From Hirudo medicinalis (Eukaryota; Annelida; Clitellata; Hirudinida; Hirudinidae): 16,064 bases of DNA. Made by a program: the position numbers and the translations under genes. The notes below the pieces were generated by a model. The model searched no databases and had not been told where the DNA came from. It was given only the letters and a program-made list of their open reading frames with translations. Position 1 is the first letter of the stretch; every line of letters begins with the position of its first letter. Location of the stretch: NCBI GenBank assembly GCA_011800805.1, contig MPNW01000924.1, forward strand, positions 16,546-32,609, in the 5' to 3' direction. This document shows, piece by piece, positions 8,238 to 16,064 of this stretch.

Positions 8238-11200
8238 TTATAGATTGTCATAAGGAGCTAATCTGGTGTATTGCAACAATACATTCCTCCATTTAGTGAT
8301 GAGATCTTTCTTGAATCTCACGTTATAAGCCTGCATCTTGTTGCTGATCTTCCAAAGAAAATCATCGTCAATGTTCGCCATCAGANCTTAAAACAATATC
8401 ATTCATTTTATTTTCAAATAAAGAACTAAAAATTACCAAGTTGCATTCTGCAGTAAAATTTGAATATAATTCGTTAATGAATCCAGCATGGGAACTTTTC
8501 AGAAGTGCAAACTTGTCCAATTCATTGGAGTATTGGGTTGCCACGTTATCGTACATGGTCGGCAAAAGTTGGGCCTCGATCCCCGTCAGATATTGGAACA
8601 ATTTGGCATCGAACATGTTTGAGGAGCCAAAGACGTTCTCACGCTTGTTTGCCAGTTTGGCAAATTCTTGATTGAAACGCTTCAATTGTTCCGTAGTGTA
8701 GTTATTGGCGTAGTGGCTATAAATTTAATTTGCACAATAATTTGTTATTATTATTATTATTATTATTTAACTTGTGACCGTGAGTTTTCCCGGTGCGCCC
8801 CTTCTTATGGAACATGAATAAAATATTATTTCAAGTAATAACAAAAAATTTCCTGTTTATATCCATCGCCCAATGTCTGCCATCCTGAAAAATAATTACG
8901 TCGTTGTCGTCATAATATAACGTCGATAATACCGTTCGATGTTATCGGTATTCATAAAAGTGGCAGAAGCCGAGTGATTAAGACTCTTTTTGGTGCGTTA
9001 AGAGTTCAAATCCTAGCTGCTCGCAAGAGTATCACTAACTACTGTGAAGATAACATCGATTGTGTAATTAGCTTTGTATAAGTAACACAGAACTAGAAGC
9101 ATTGAAAGTTTATTCTCTGGAAGTTGGAACCTGTTGTAACAAGGAGTTTTGTGTAAACTAGAGAAATCAACTCATCAGCTGTCACACGACACCAGTTTGC
9201 CTCTGTCTTATGCAACCAACAAAGGACGGAAGGATGGAAGATGTCGCCCCTAGTTCTCTTAGGTTGTAACCTAGATATTTCTGCACGGATCTAGAACACT
9301 TTGGCGGGAGCATACACTGGAACCAGTAGCGGATTTGGATGGGGCACCGCTACTAATAATTTCCTCCAAAGCCATGAACTATTGAAATAAGATATTAAAA
9401 ATTTAGGTTTTAAAAATCACGGGAGGAGAATATGACTTCGATGTATGAGTGCCGCTTGTACTGACATTTTCCGGTAAAGATTTATCTCCTAGTCCACCAC
9501 TGCCCACAGCCTGCAGATTATAACAAAGATCGAACGCGTCAAAAAAATTAACAAGAGCCATTCCAGGGTTGCAAACGTTGCCTTACAGAAGCAGACTTCA
9601 ACAACTCGGACTCAAGACCATTGAACATTGACACCTCATCCACGATTTATGTTTCAGCTACAAAATAGTTCACGCTTCGCCTACTACACTGTCATGATAG
9701 GTGAGTTACACCCATCCGCGACACTTTCTCATGATAGGTTTCACACGAGATATGTATAAATAGAAGGGCCTGCGAAGCCAGGAAGAGATTATAGTGAAAT
9801 CGAGGAGAACGTTGTTATTGATTTTTGTGTTAATAAAGGACTAGTTTATATAAAATTAGGTGACTTAATCGTTGAATCATTCTAAAGTTTGAATATCTAA
9901 ACGTTCCCGAGTCGTTAGATAAATGTCCTAATGCTCTAAGAAGATAGAGACGTGACATGCACCATTCCAGAATTCCCCAGCTTCATATCGTCTCGAACAC
10001 ATAGCCATTCCCTCAGTCTATGTCAGGAGTAATTCTCCACCACTCATAGGCAACATTTATTCGTCAGCCGAATCGCTAAACCCTGGAATTCTCTGCCTCC
10101 GAAACCATCAGATCCACAACCCTAACTCGATTCCAATCCTGTTTATCTTCCACCGATCTTAGCATACATCTTACAATTACATGATTTCAACATGGCATCG
10201 CTCTATATCTATATACAGCCTAAATCACTACAGTTTGTATTAGTGGTCATTTGTGATCCTCATTTTGTTGAAAAAAAAAACTTGCATGTCCAATTATATC
10301 ATCTATATTGCGATGTGATTCATGTAGTTGCATTTGAGGACAGGTAGAAGTTGAGTGTTTCAACATAGCAAGGCCTCTGTTGCTTTGCAATTGGGAACTA
10401 AATAAATTGTTCAGCCACTAAACTGCCACTTGACCTCAGATTTACATATAAATTTCTTATAATGGTTGACACTTTTAATTGTAAATGCATTATAGCGAGC
10501 TTGTTAATGTTATTGTTTTGCGAGTAATTGTTAGTTTAAACTTTAAAGCATTGACGCAAGCTTTAATAGAAAGGAGGAGGAAATTGAATGAACGTTTTTA
10601 ATAGAAAGAATTTATGAAATATATCAATTTTGTCTTAGTGATATTGAAGAGCGTTAATTATGAAATGCCGTAAAGCATTGGTTTACTACTTAGACCTTTG
10701 TTTCAATTTCAATAATATCAGTTTAACCATTGCGTTTCTAAGTGACCATCAGTTTTGATAAACTAGAATTTCAAAATAAACCGTATGGTTTTGCAGAATG
10801 TTTTTACATTTAAAAAAAATAAATATAAACATGGAAAACGTTTGATTATTTTAGTTTGTTAAGTAATTAACTCATTTATCTTACTAGCACACTTATAGTA
10901 CGCACTTGACTAAACACGCACACGACCTTTATGTAACATTGTTATTATTTCCCGAGGTATAAAGGGTTAACCCGAATTGTTTGTAATTATTTGATCGGTT
11001 TATATGTTAATAACATACCTTAGACTTGGAAGTACCAGAGTGTTTTTCCTTGATTTCAAGAAATACTCACAAGTGCTGGATAATTGGCCACATAAGATGA
11101 GGTCCACGTCATCCATTTGTGGAAACATCTGAAATAATATTCACCAAGTGTCAAGTCTACCATTAAAAGTTATTAGTGAAATAATTTTTAAAAATTTGAA

Positions 11201-12748
11201 GGTACAAAAATATTGATTGCAATCTTTAAAATGTCAAAATTTTATTATCATAACCAAATACCCCTATTCTAGTTATAGAAACACCTGCGAGCGACTAGAA
11301 TTTGAACTCCTATCGGAGCCGCACCAAACAAAAAGCCTTAATCACACTTAAACCTTAACCATCTATATATATTCTATATATATTCTATATTTATATATAT
11401 CTCTCTCTATATATATATATATATAAGGTAATATTTTCTTTTTAATCTTTAACGGTTTATTTTCAATCTAATTTAGTCTTTTCAATTTCGACGATTCGGT
11501 CCAAACTCCTTACGTTCTCGGGGTGGGCCACACCCGTTTGATCAGGCGGGTGTCCCTGTCAGTTATTACCCTACCTTAGCCATCTTCAGAACATCACCCA
11601 TTATATGGTTATCGACAAATGACTCACGACGACCTTTGCACATCGACACCACACAATGCAAACTGTGCGTTACAATTTCTTTGCAGCGGTCGCCACCACT
11701 TTGAAAGTTCCGCTCTCCGGCCGCGCGCATAACGCATTAAACGCTCAATCGGTTGCGTCATTTGCCAATGCGCGCGCCACCCTTTCAACAGCCAAACCGC
11801 ACATCTTTCATTTCCTCGAGGGAACTTGATCCTAGATCGAGGAAGTTCTTCCGTGAGGCCGGAAACTCGAATGCACTTGGACCTGTGGTTTGAATCCGGT
11901 CAGTTATCGGTTCACACAGAGTTGAATTTTCACTGGTGGGAGTAATAATCTATATCACTTATTGATAATCATTATTTTATGTACTTATTCGAGGAAGTGG
12001 CTGGCAAATAGTTAGCCATACTATTTGTAGTTGCAATACACTTTCACTGTGATTGTCGGCCTTAGAATTACGTCAAATGACGATAAAGTATATCACTTTA
12101 TTTGACTGTTGTAGGCAGTACATTATTTTTATAAATTATTATAATAAGTAATATTTTAACTGTAAACAGAATGGTAATTCGGATTCCAATTCTCATGATG
12201 AATAAATGAGGCGTTCAATATGATCACATCAAATCCACTCATGATTGTCTTTTTTAATGATGACCCACAACGCGAAAAAAACAATTAAGCAATGCAACAA
12301 ATATCACCTCTAATTTGTCATCCACCTTACAGTCCAGGTTGGAGCAGTATTGAGGATCAAACTCAACCACAAAATGAACACCGAAAGGCTTGAGTAGCTC
12401 TATGAGACTTTCCAGTCTTGTTGTTTTCCAGTCTTTTGTCCATACGGAAAGAGGTTTGTTGTTAAACAGCTTCTTTGCCCTAATCCGGGCCGAAATAGGT
12501 ACGATGTCGGCATTGTCAAATATCTCGTAAGCTTGGTCTTCGGTGCCTCTTTCTGGGGAAATTTGCATGTTTTTCTCGAAGGTTTTGCTTTCCCAAGTGA
12601 GTTTACCGCTCAAATTAAGTTTATTTTTGTTCGAAAATTCTCTTCGCAAATCGAAAGTGGATTTAACTGTCACCGTTGTCGTCATGAAGAACAAGCTCAG
12701 AGCCATACTCAAGATGATGACAAACGCGCAAACTAATGGACATTTCAT
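8238..12748 (-). CDS. Copy B of the type II membrane, glycosyltransferase-like gene (four exons, nearly intact)
   Basis: Exon 1 12748-12308 (donor GAG|GTGATA, phase 0), exon 2 11128-11019 (acceptor TTTCAG, donor AAG|GTATGT, phase 2), exon 3 8716-8437 (phase 0), exon 4 about 8384-8238. All junctions keep frame. About 331 residues are expected if the missing start of exon 4 is as in copy A. Residues 5-22 form a signal anchor with a short N-terminal tail. The lumenal part carries VDLILCGQLSSTCEYFLK, a V-L-P-S stretch, then TTEQLKRFNQEFAKLANKR, NMFDAKLFQYLTGI and LLPTMY. This order resembles invertebrate exostosin-like glycosyltransferases (xDxxLCxxxxxxCEL, then YDAEYxxYFTGIxxxxLPS), so a Golgi sugar-transfer role is inferred; donor and acceptor are unknown. 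The N at 8386 marks loss of roughly 110 bp (intron 3 acceptor and about 21 nt of exon 4), probably an assembly fault. The start ATG has A at -3. Confidence 0.74.
8744..8767. repeat. (ATT)n microsatellite in intron 2 of copy B
   Basis: Short TTA/ATT array just inside the 3' end of intron 2 of the membrane gene (read on the reverse strand). Copy A has no such array at the equivalent position (4855-4870). Confidence 0.92.
8955..9060 (+). repeat. tRNA-derived SINE
   Basis: A tRNA(Ser/Leu)-like head: an A-box-like GCCGAGTGATTAAG at 8969-8982 and a B-box GTTCAAATCC at 9004-9013, about 22 bp apart. It continues into TAGCTGCTCGCAAGAG and an ATCACTAACTA segment. The same string order occurs on the reverse strand at 11255-11355 and, weaker, at 5785-5885. 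No acceptor stem can be formed, so it is not a tRNA gene. The 3' boundary is uncertain. Confidence 0.68.
9325..9354. repeat. 8-bp perfect hairpin (AGTAGCGG / CCGCTACT)
   Basis: An 8-bp perfect inverted repeat with a 14-base G-rich loop. The left arm with its context (CCAGTAGCGGATTTGG) resembles the terminal sequences of some hAT-like DNA transposons, but no partner end was found. The rest of 9061-9519 shows nothing else that I can name. Confidence 0.4.
9520..10170 (+). mobile_element. LINE reverse transcriptase C-terminal fragment, split by an LTR insertion
   Basis: The 5' part (9520-9689) encodes LTRAIPGLQTLPYRSRLQQL, then a tail like the H-R-L-x-x-D-L-x-F-x-Y-K-I-V-H segment of LINE polymerases. 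The 3' part (9958-10170) encodes FVSRIAKPWNSLP, a match to the RxxxxWNSLP motif near the C terminus, followed by IRSTTLTRFQSCL. Frame is broken by the A7 run at 9541-9547, by stops near 9630 and by other shifts. Between the parts sits a 268-bp LTR-like block. It differs from the fragment at 5377-5565 in sequence, so a different LINE lineage or age is likely. Confidence 0.7.
9690..9957 (+). mobile_element. Solo LTR of an LTR retrotransposon (268 bp)
   Basis: It begins TGTCA and ends TGACA, the canonical TG...CA short inverted repeat. Inside lie a TATA box (TATAAATA, 9755-9762) and a polyadenylation signal (AATAAA, 9832-9837) in the proper order. It is flanked by TACAC (9685-9689) and TGCAC (9958-9962), a 5-bp target duplication with one mismatch. 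It interrupts a LINE fragment at a point where the coding homology resumes. No internal retroelement genes are present, as expected of a solo LTR made by LTR-LTR recombination. The superfamily (Gypsy, Bel or Copia) cannot be told. Confidence 0.68.
10470..10580. repeat. Conserved intron 2 block shared with copy A (4862-4950)
   Basis: Intron sequence of copy B matching intron 2 of copy A, including TTGTTTTGCGAGTAATTG and GACGCAAGCTTTAATAGAAA. It shows that the original short intron 2 continues here after about 1.75 kb of inserted elements. The stretch 10171-10469 contains a 9-base A run at 10270-10279 and nothing else recognised; 10581-11018 is AT-rich intron. Confidence 0.75.
11255..11355 (-). 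repeat. tRNA-derived SINE (copy in intron 1 of copy B)
   Basis: The reverse strand reads TGTGATTAAGGCTTTTTG (A-box region), TTTGGTGCGG, GGAGTTCAAATTCTAG (B-box) and GTCGCTCGCAGGTG. This aligns with the forward SINE at 8955. It occupies the same place in intron 1 as the 5785-5885 copy. Confidence 0.68.
11363..11425. repeat. (TA)n / TATATC microsatellite
   Basis: Alternating TA and TATATTC units with a short CTCTCT interruption, within intron 1 of copy B and directly after the SINE. The corresponding place in copy A lacks it. Confidence 0.92.
11491..11808. repeat. Unclassified ~320-bp dispersed repeat, copy 1
   Basis: Moderate-GC block inserted in intron 1 of copy B; copy A has uninterrupted intron at the same site (near 5960). 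A second copy is at 13111-13414. Shared landmarks are CCAAACTCCTTACGTTCT, TTTGATCAGGCGGGTGT, GTCAGTTATTACCCTAC, ATGGTTATCGAC, GCGCGC and CAACA-CCAAACCG. No terminal inverted repeats, RNA polymerase III boxes or coherent open frame were found. The remaining intron 11809-12307 shows no known element. Confidence 0.72.
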
Positions 12749-13110
12749 CCTTGTTGGAAAAATTATATCGTTCCAAAAGTAATTGATGAAGAGATCTTAG
12801 CTTTGATGGACCTAAACCTTATGCTGTAAAGTGTTGATAAAATGAATTAGGTCGTTTATATGACAAAGGTCAGAAAAACAAGAAAAGGGCCTACTTTAAG
12901 ATATCGTGATGAAAGAAATTGTCTAAGAATTATAAAAACTGCGAATGTGACGTGCTAGCTGCTTTCAATATAAAGCTTCTCAATTCAACTCCTTCGAACT
13001 AATTATTTGACAGCATTTTTATGCTGCTTTAGGTCATTAACATGTACTAAAACTCCTACCACGCACCGACAGGGAATCATCAGAGGAATGAACCCGTCAC
13101 GTTCGTTTAA

Positions 13111-13414
13111 CGCTTCGGCCCAAACTCCTTACGTTCTTGGGGGCACACCCTTTGATCAGGCGGGTGTAGCCTGTCAGTTATTACCCTACGTAAAACATCT
13201 AAAGTTCATCATCCATTACATGGTTATCGACTAAAGACTCACGGCGACCTTTGCATATCGATAACATATAATGTAAACTGAGCGTTATAATTTTTGAAGC
13301 GCCTTCACTGAAAATTACGCTCACCGGCCACGCGCATACATCGCAATAAACGCTCATTCGCGTTTCACGTCACTTTGCGAAAGCGCGCGTCATCTCTTCA
13401 ACAAACCAAACCGA
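13111..13414. repeat. Unclassified ~320-bp dispersed repeat, copy 2
   Basis: Second copy of the 11491-11808 repeat, same orientation, at very roughly 70-75% identity by eye, with several small indels. It lies between the start of copy B of the membrane gene and the phosphorylase-like pseudogene. The preceding 12749-13110 holds the 5' flank of the membrane gene, including a TATA-like CATATAAACG on the reverse strand near 12860. DNA from 13415 to 13606 is unassigned. Confidence 0.7.
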
Positions 13415-13606
13415 ATTCTCTCCTTTCTTAGCAACGATTACCTGCAACCCCTCAACAGATTGCCTGACTGTCGCTTTCTTGGTTTTTGTCGGTGAGGGAA
13501 TCATTAAAAATACGACCCAGGCTTTTAAGCGGTTCCTCGGAAACTGTGGGAACCCGTTGTCCCGCTACAACAAACCAGACCTCGCAGCAAATTTTCCCTT
13601 TAACGA

Positions 13607-14340
13607 GGGCAAGATGAATAGATTTTAGACATCACCATTGTTATGACAGAAGTCATTAATTAAATTATTTATTATAAAATTTTTGTTATTGTTATTACAT
13701 GTGATTATTGTTATTATGTCTTAATGATTCCAAAATATGATAACTATATTCATCAATCCATCTACCCAAGGGTAAATGAGAATAGATTTTAGCTAATGAA
13801 TTGAAGATAATGATATTAATATCCTAGTATCACAGATAAGTCATTATAATATTGCATGTACAAATAAATATTATATGCAAAAAATAATAACATTAATATT
13901 ACCATTGAAATTAATTGACATCTGACATCGTCAGGTTGAGCACGGTCAGTCTGAGCAACATGCTGGAAGACCTGGTTTCTCAAGAGGACCAATTAAAAAT
14001 AACACAACTTTAATTTCAAATTGAGACAAATACAGCAACCAATTCTACACCGTCGGATCTATGGCTGGGAAGAATGTCGTCTCCATGAAATTCAGCCATT
14101 TCAATCCGGAAGTCAGTTGCTCCGAGAAACATGCCCAGTGCGTCGCCGATTTAATGGGTTGATTTCAGAATTCTTTCTAAACATTTATTTATGTTTTTGT
14201 TCATCAACTTCTGATTTACTTCAACTCAATTCGCTCGTCAAATTTCAGATCGTTTCGAAGGCGTCTTGAGTGTCCTAGTTGTCGGCGTTGGATGAAACGT
14301 TCTCGACTACAACAACTTCGACAATCCACGGACAATTCCT
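13607..14340 (+). pseudogene. Decayed second copy of the phosphorylase-like gene
   Basis: It matches 946-3240 of the first gene with large deletions. Intron 1 remains at 13607-13934, half of exon 2 at 13935-13989, then a direct jump to the end of intron 3 and exon 4 (14026-14150), a shortened intron 4, and the start of exon 5 (14249-14330). Exon 1, exon 3, most of exon 5 and exon 6 are absent. Exon 2 has a 2-bp deletion, the exon 4 donor is lost (GATTTAATGGG for GATTTGTTAAGTGGG), and exon 5 has TGA at 14293-14295 just after the GVG of the glycine loop. It cannot make a functional enzyme. Confidence 0.85.
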
Positions 14341-14350
14341 CTATCCTGCG

Positions 14351-14481
14351 GGTCCTTAATCAATTCCCTCAATTAATCGTTCATAATTAATCATAATATT
14401 AGCATAGGGCAATGCCAGCAATTAGCAAGATCGCAATTCCAGTTATTTATAACAGATAACACCAATGATTCCGATTATTGT
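14351..14481. repeat. Shared intergenic block (copy 2)
   Basis: Copy of 4137-4257, following directly on the phosphorylase-like pseudogene as in the first unit. Homology ends just before the place where exon 4 of another membrane gene copy would begin, and no such exon follows. This marks the broken edge of the third unit. Confidence 0.8.
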
Positions 14482-14750
14482 TGCCAAAATAAATTTACTA
14501 ATCAGTATCACAAAATAAGAATAATGGGGGGAATATTTGTTGCCTTGTTTGATTGAATTTTGATTCTTAGATCATCATTAAAAGAAGCAGACCCGGAGGG
14601 ATTTGATGTCACAATGAAAAATCAGTCTACTGAAGCATCATATGACAATCGCCGATAAATATTTTTCCCTATTAAAAGATTTTATAAGATTTTTTTTTAT
14701 AACTTAGAATCGTTTAAAAAAAAAGAAGGAAAAAAGGATGAACATAAATC

Positions 14751-14902
14751 AAAAAGGTGTCACTTGAGAATATACAGAACATGTTTAAGATAGTTTCAAC
14801 AATCACTACCAATTATGGACAATGCAAACTATTCGGTATAAAATGCGTCCCTAGATGAGCGATCTCACTAGGGACTAGGATTTATCATATGTACATTAGG
14901 CA
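14751..14902. repeat. Duplicate of the block at 8102-8233
   Basis: Copy of the AT-rich block that abuts exon 4 of copy B. Here too homology stops where exon 4 would start. Between 14482 and 14750 and from 14903 to 15257 there is AT-rich sequence in which I see no gene. Confidence 0.62.
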
Positions 14903-15257
14903 CCAGCAATTTTTCAGAATTAAAAGCTTCAAGCTGGAGTAATTAAAAAACATGTTAATAAAACGTTTCGTGAAAAAAAAGTTTTAAAAACCATTGGAAT
15001 TGAGCTTATTTACAAAAAAACAAACCGAACATGTGTTGTCCCTTCGCGCATATAACGCGCAACATATTATTTGCATGTTTCCTTGTAAACACATACTATC
15101 TAACTTCAACTAGCTTCAAATTGAATTTTATATTAAAAAGAAAACTTTAAACCGACTCTCAAGAGTAATATAAAGATTAGTTATATTAGCAATTTGAAAG
15201 TTCTTTCCTATAAACACCGGCGAACGTTTCCCTCAGTTGATAATGCCTGAGTAGGAG

Positions 15258-15280
15258 CACACGCACACGCACACAGCACA
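15258..15280. repeat. (CACACG)n / (AC)n microsatellite
   Basis: Short AC-rich run with regular G substitutions, about 65 bp upstream of the putative acceptor at 15346. Confidence 0.85.
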
Positions 15281-15346
15281 AAGATGCACGAAGTCATTGG
15301 AGCCGAGCCTCGAGTGCACCAAGCTCCCATTGTTCATTATTTGCAG

Positions 15347-16064
15347 GACCTATTTACCACGCAAGATGGCTTACGGCTGCAGTCAGGATTCTAGTTCTCT
15401 ATTACAGAACTCTTTCTCCAAGTAGAGAGTTGATTCTTATCGTAAAATATATTCAAATGGTGTATGGGCCCAGCTGGTTTGCTATCAAAAAGTCCAGAGA
15501 TTTTACAGATGATCCTAAACTCATCTTCCAGATGATACAAGCCATACATCATTTGAATGAGAAGGACATAGCAGGAATTACTTTACCTGTTATTCAGAGG
15601 AACTGCTTCTGCCTTCAACCTGGTAATTTCCTGGCTGTCCTACTTTATTCAAAGGAGGAAAATCACAGAGCTCAGGCCATGAAGAAAATATTGGAGAGCA
15701 GAACAAATCCTATATTGATTCCTAGACATGGAGAGAAGGATGGTATGAGGATAAATGTCATACCAACAATTATCTTCAATTCTCAGAAATGGTCAATGCT
15801 TATTAAGAGGATGTTAGCTTAGAGGATATTGATTGTTTTCAACTGCCAAGTATTGAAGAACTCAATGATGAAGTTATTGCCAACATTGTTCAAAATAGAG
15901 GAACTCCTCCAAACATTCCATGCCACAGTGAGACAGATAAAAGAGCTGTTAAGCTGACTTCTGATTCATCAAAGAAGGCAATCAGTCTTAGCAAAAGAAA
16001 TAACCTAATTCTTGCAAAATGCAAAAGTAGGATGGACAGGAAATGTTTTAAGACCAAAAAAGAC
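15347..16064 (+). pseudogene. Partial gene of a multicopy invertebrate protein family, with frameshift (runs off window)
   Basis: Begins after a good acceptor (TTCATTATTTGCAG, ends 15346). The first frame (15346-15822) encodes GPIYHARWLTAAVRILVLYY, then VYGPSWFAIK, FTDDPKLIFQMIQAI and LPVIQRNCF. A second frame from about 15805 onward encodes IPCHSETDKRAVKLTSDSS and stays open to the end of the window. These pieces, in this order, match a widespread uncharacterised invertebrate family that I recall from aphids and Hydra (RWLTxAxRxLRLY, PSWFxIK, PVIQRNAFFAHPEN, PCHTQAVERxVKL). The join between frames lies between 15805 and 15822, so one indel has broken it, or the assembly has an error. Many members are high-copy, so it may belong to a mobile element, but no transposase motif is visible here. 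Product function is unknown. Confidence 0.6.

Noticed and set aside
8960..9015. Functional tRNA gene
   Set aside because: A- and B-box-like strings are present, but no acceptor or anticodon stem can be formed, and related copies occur elsewhere, so a SINE is the better call.
11060..11075. Perfect GTGAGT donor inside exon 2 of the membrane gene (present in both copies)
   Set aside because: Using it gives a phase that puts a stop early in exon 3, while the later GTATGT donor joins in phase and keeps the conserved CEY...VLPS segment. It may be a cryptic site.
12533..12782. Two overlapping forward open frames of 67 and 79 residues, also seen near 5978-6359
   Set aside because: They are shadows of exon 1 of the membrane gene copies on the reverse strand, where a membrane anchor and a good start context are found.
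13007..13234. 75-residue forward open frame
   Set aside because: It spans the start of the dispersed ~320-bp repeat, and the other copy of the repeat does not keep the frame.
1..16064. CRISPR arrays, bacterial operons, rRNA or phage genes
   Set aside because: Repeats are simple microsatellites or dispersed elements without regular spacers, and the genes have spliceosomal introns.

Overview
The window looks like nuclear DNA of an invertebrate animal. It is AT-rich, full of ATT/AAC microsatellites and carries single N gap marks (2032 and 8386). Its genes are split by introns with in-phase splice sites, and it holds fragments of LINE, LTR, hAT and tRNA-derived SINE elements. The species cannot be told from the sequence. 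There are no bacterial operons, CRISPR arrays or rRNA genes.

Layout. 1-680: an (AAC)n tract, then a GC-richer candidate promoter with a CCAAT box and a perfect CACGTG palindrome. 682-3962 (+): a six-exon gene whose splice phases all agree, giving a 420-residue protein. It has an N-terminal segment that may be a winged helix, followed by a nucleoside phosphorylase/MTA-SAH nucleosidase-like domain. 4268-6325 (-), convergent with it: a decayed four-exon gene (copy A) for a type II membrane protein resembling glycosyltransferases. 6540-7390 (-): a broken hAT transposase. 8238-12748 (-): a second, much better preserved copy (copy B) of the membrane protein gene; its intron 2 has grown from about 165 bp to about 2.3 kb by SINE, LINE and LTR insertions. 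13607-14340 (+): a decayed second copy of the phosphorylase-like gene, followed at 14351-14481 by a copy of the segment that separates the two genes at 4137-4257. 15347-16064 (+): the start of another protein family, with one frameshift, running off the window.

Reading across the window, the unit [phosphorylase-like gene (+) / glycosyltransferase-like gene (-)] has been duplicated in tandem at least twice. Each duplicate has decayed differently: the first unit keeps the good phosphorylase-like gene and a dead glycosyltransferase-like gene, and the next glycosyltransferase-like gene is nearly intact while the next phosphorylase-like gene is dead. The splice models were worked out by hand from phase, splice signals and comparison between copies. 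Family assignments come from recalled motifs, not from a database search.
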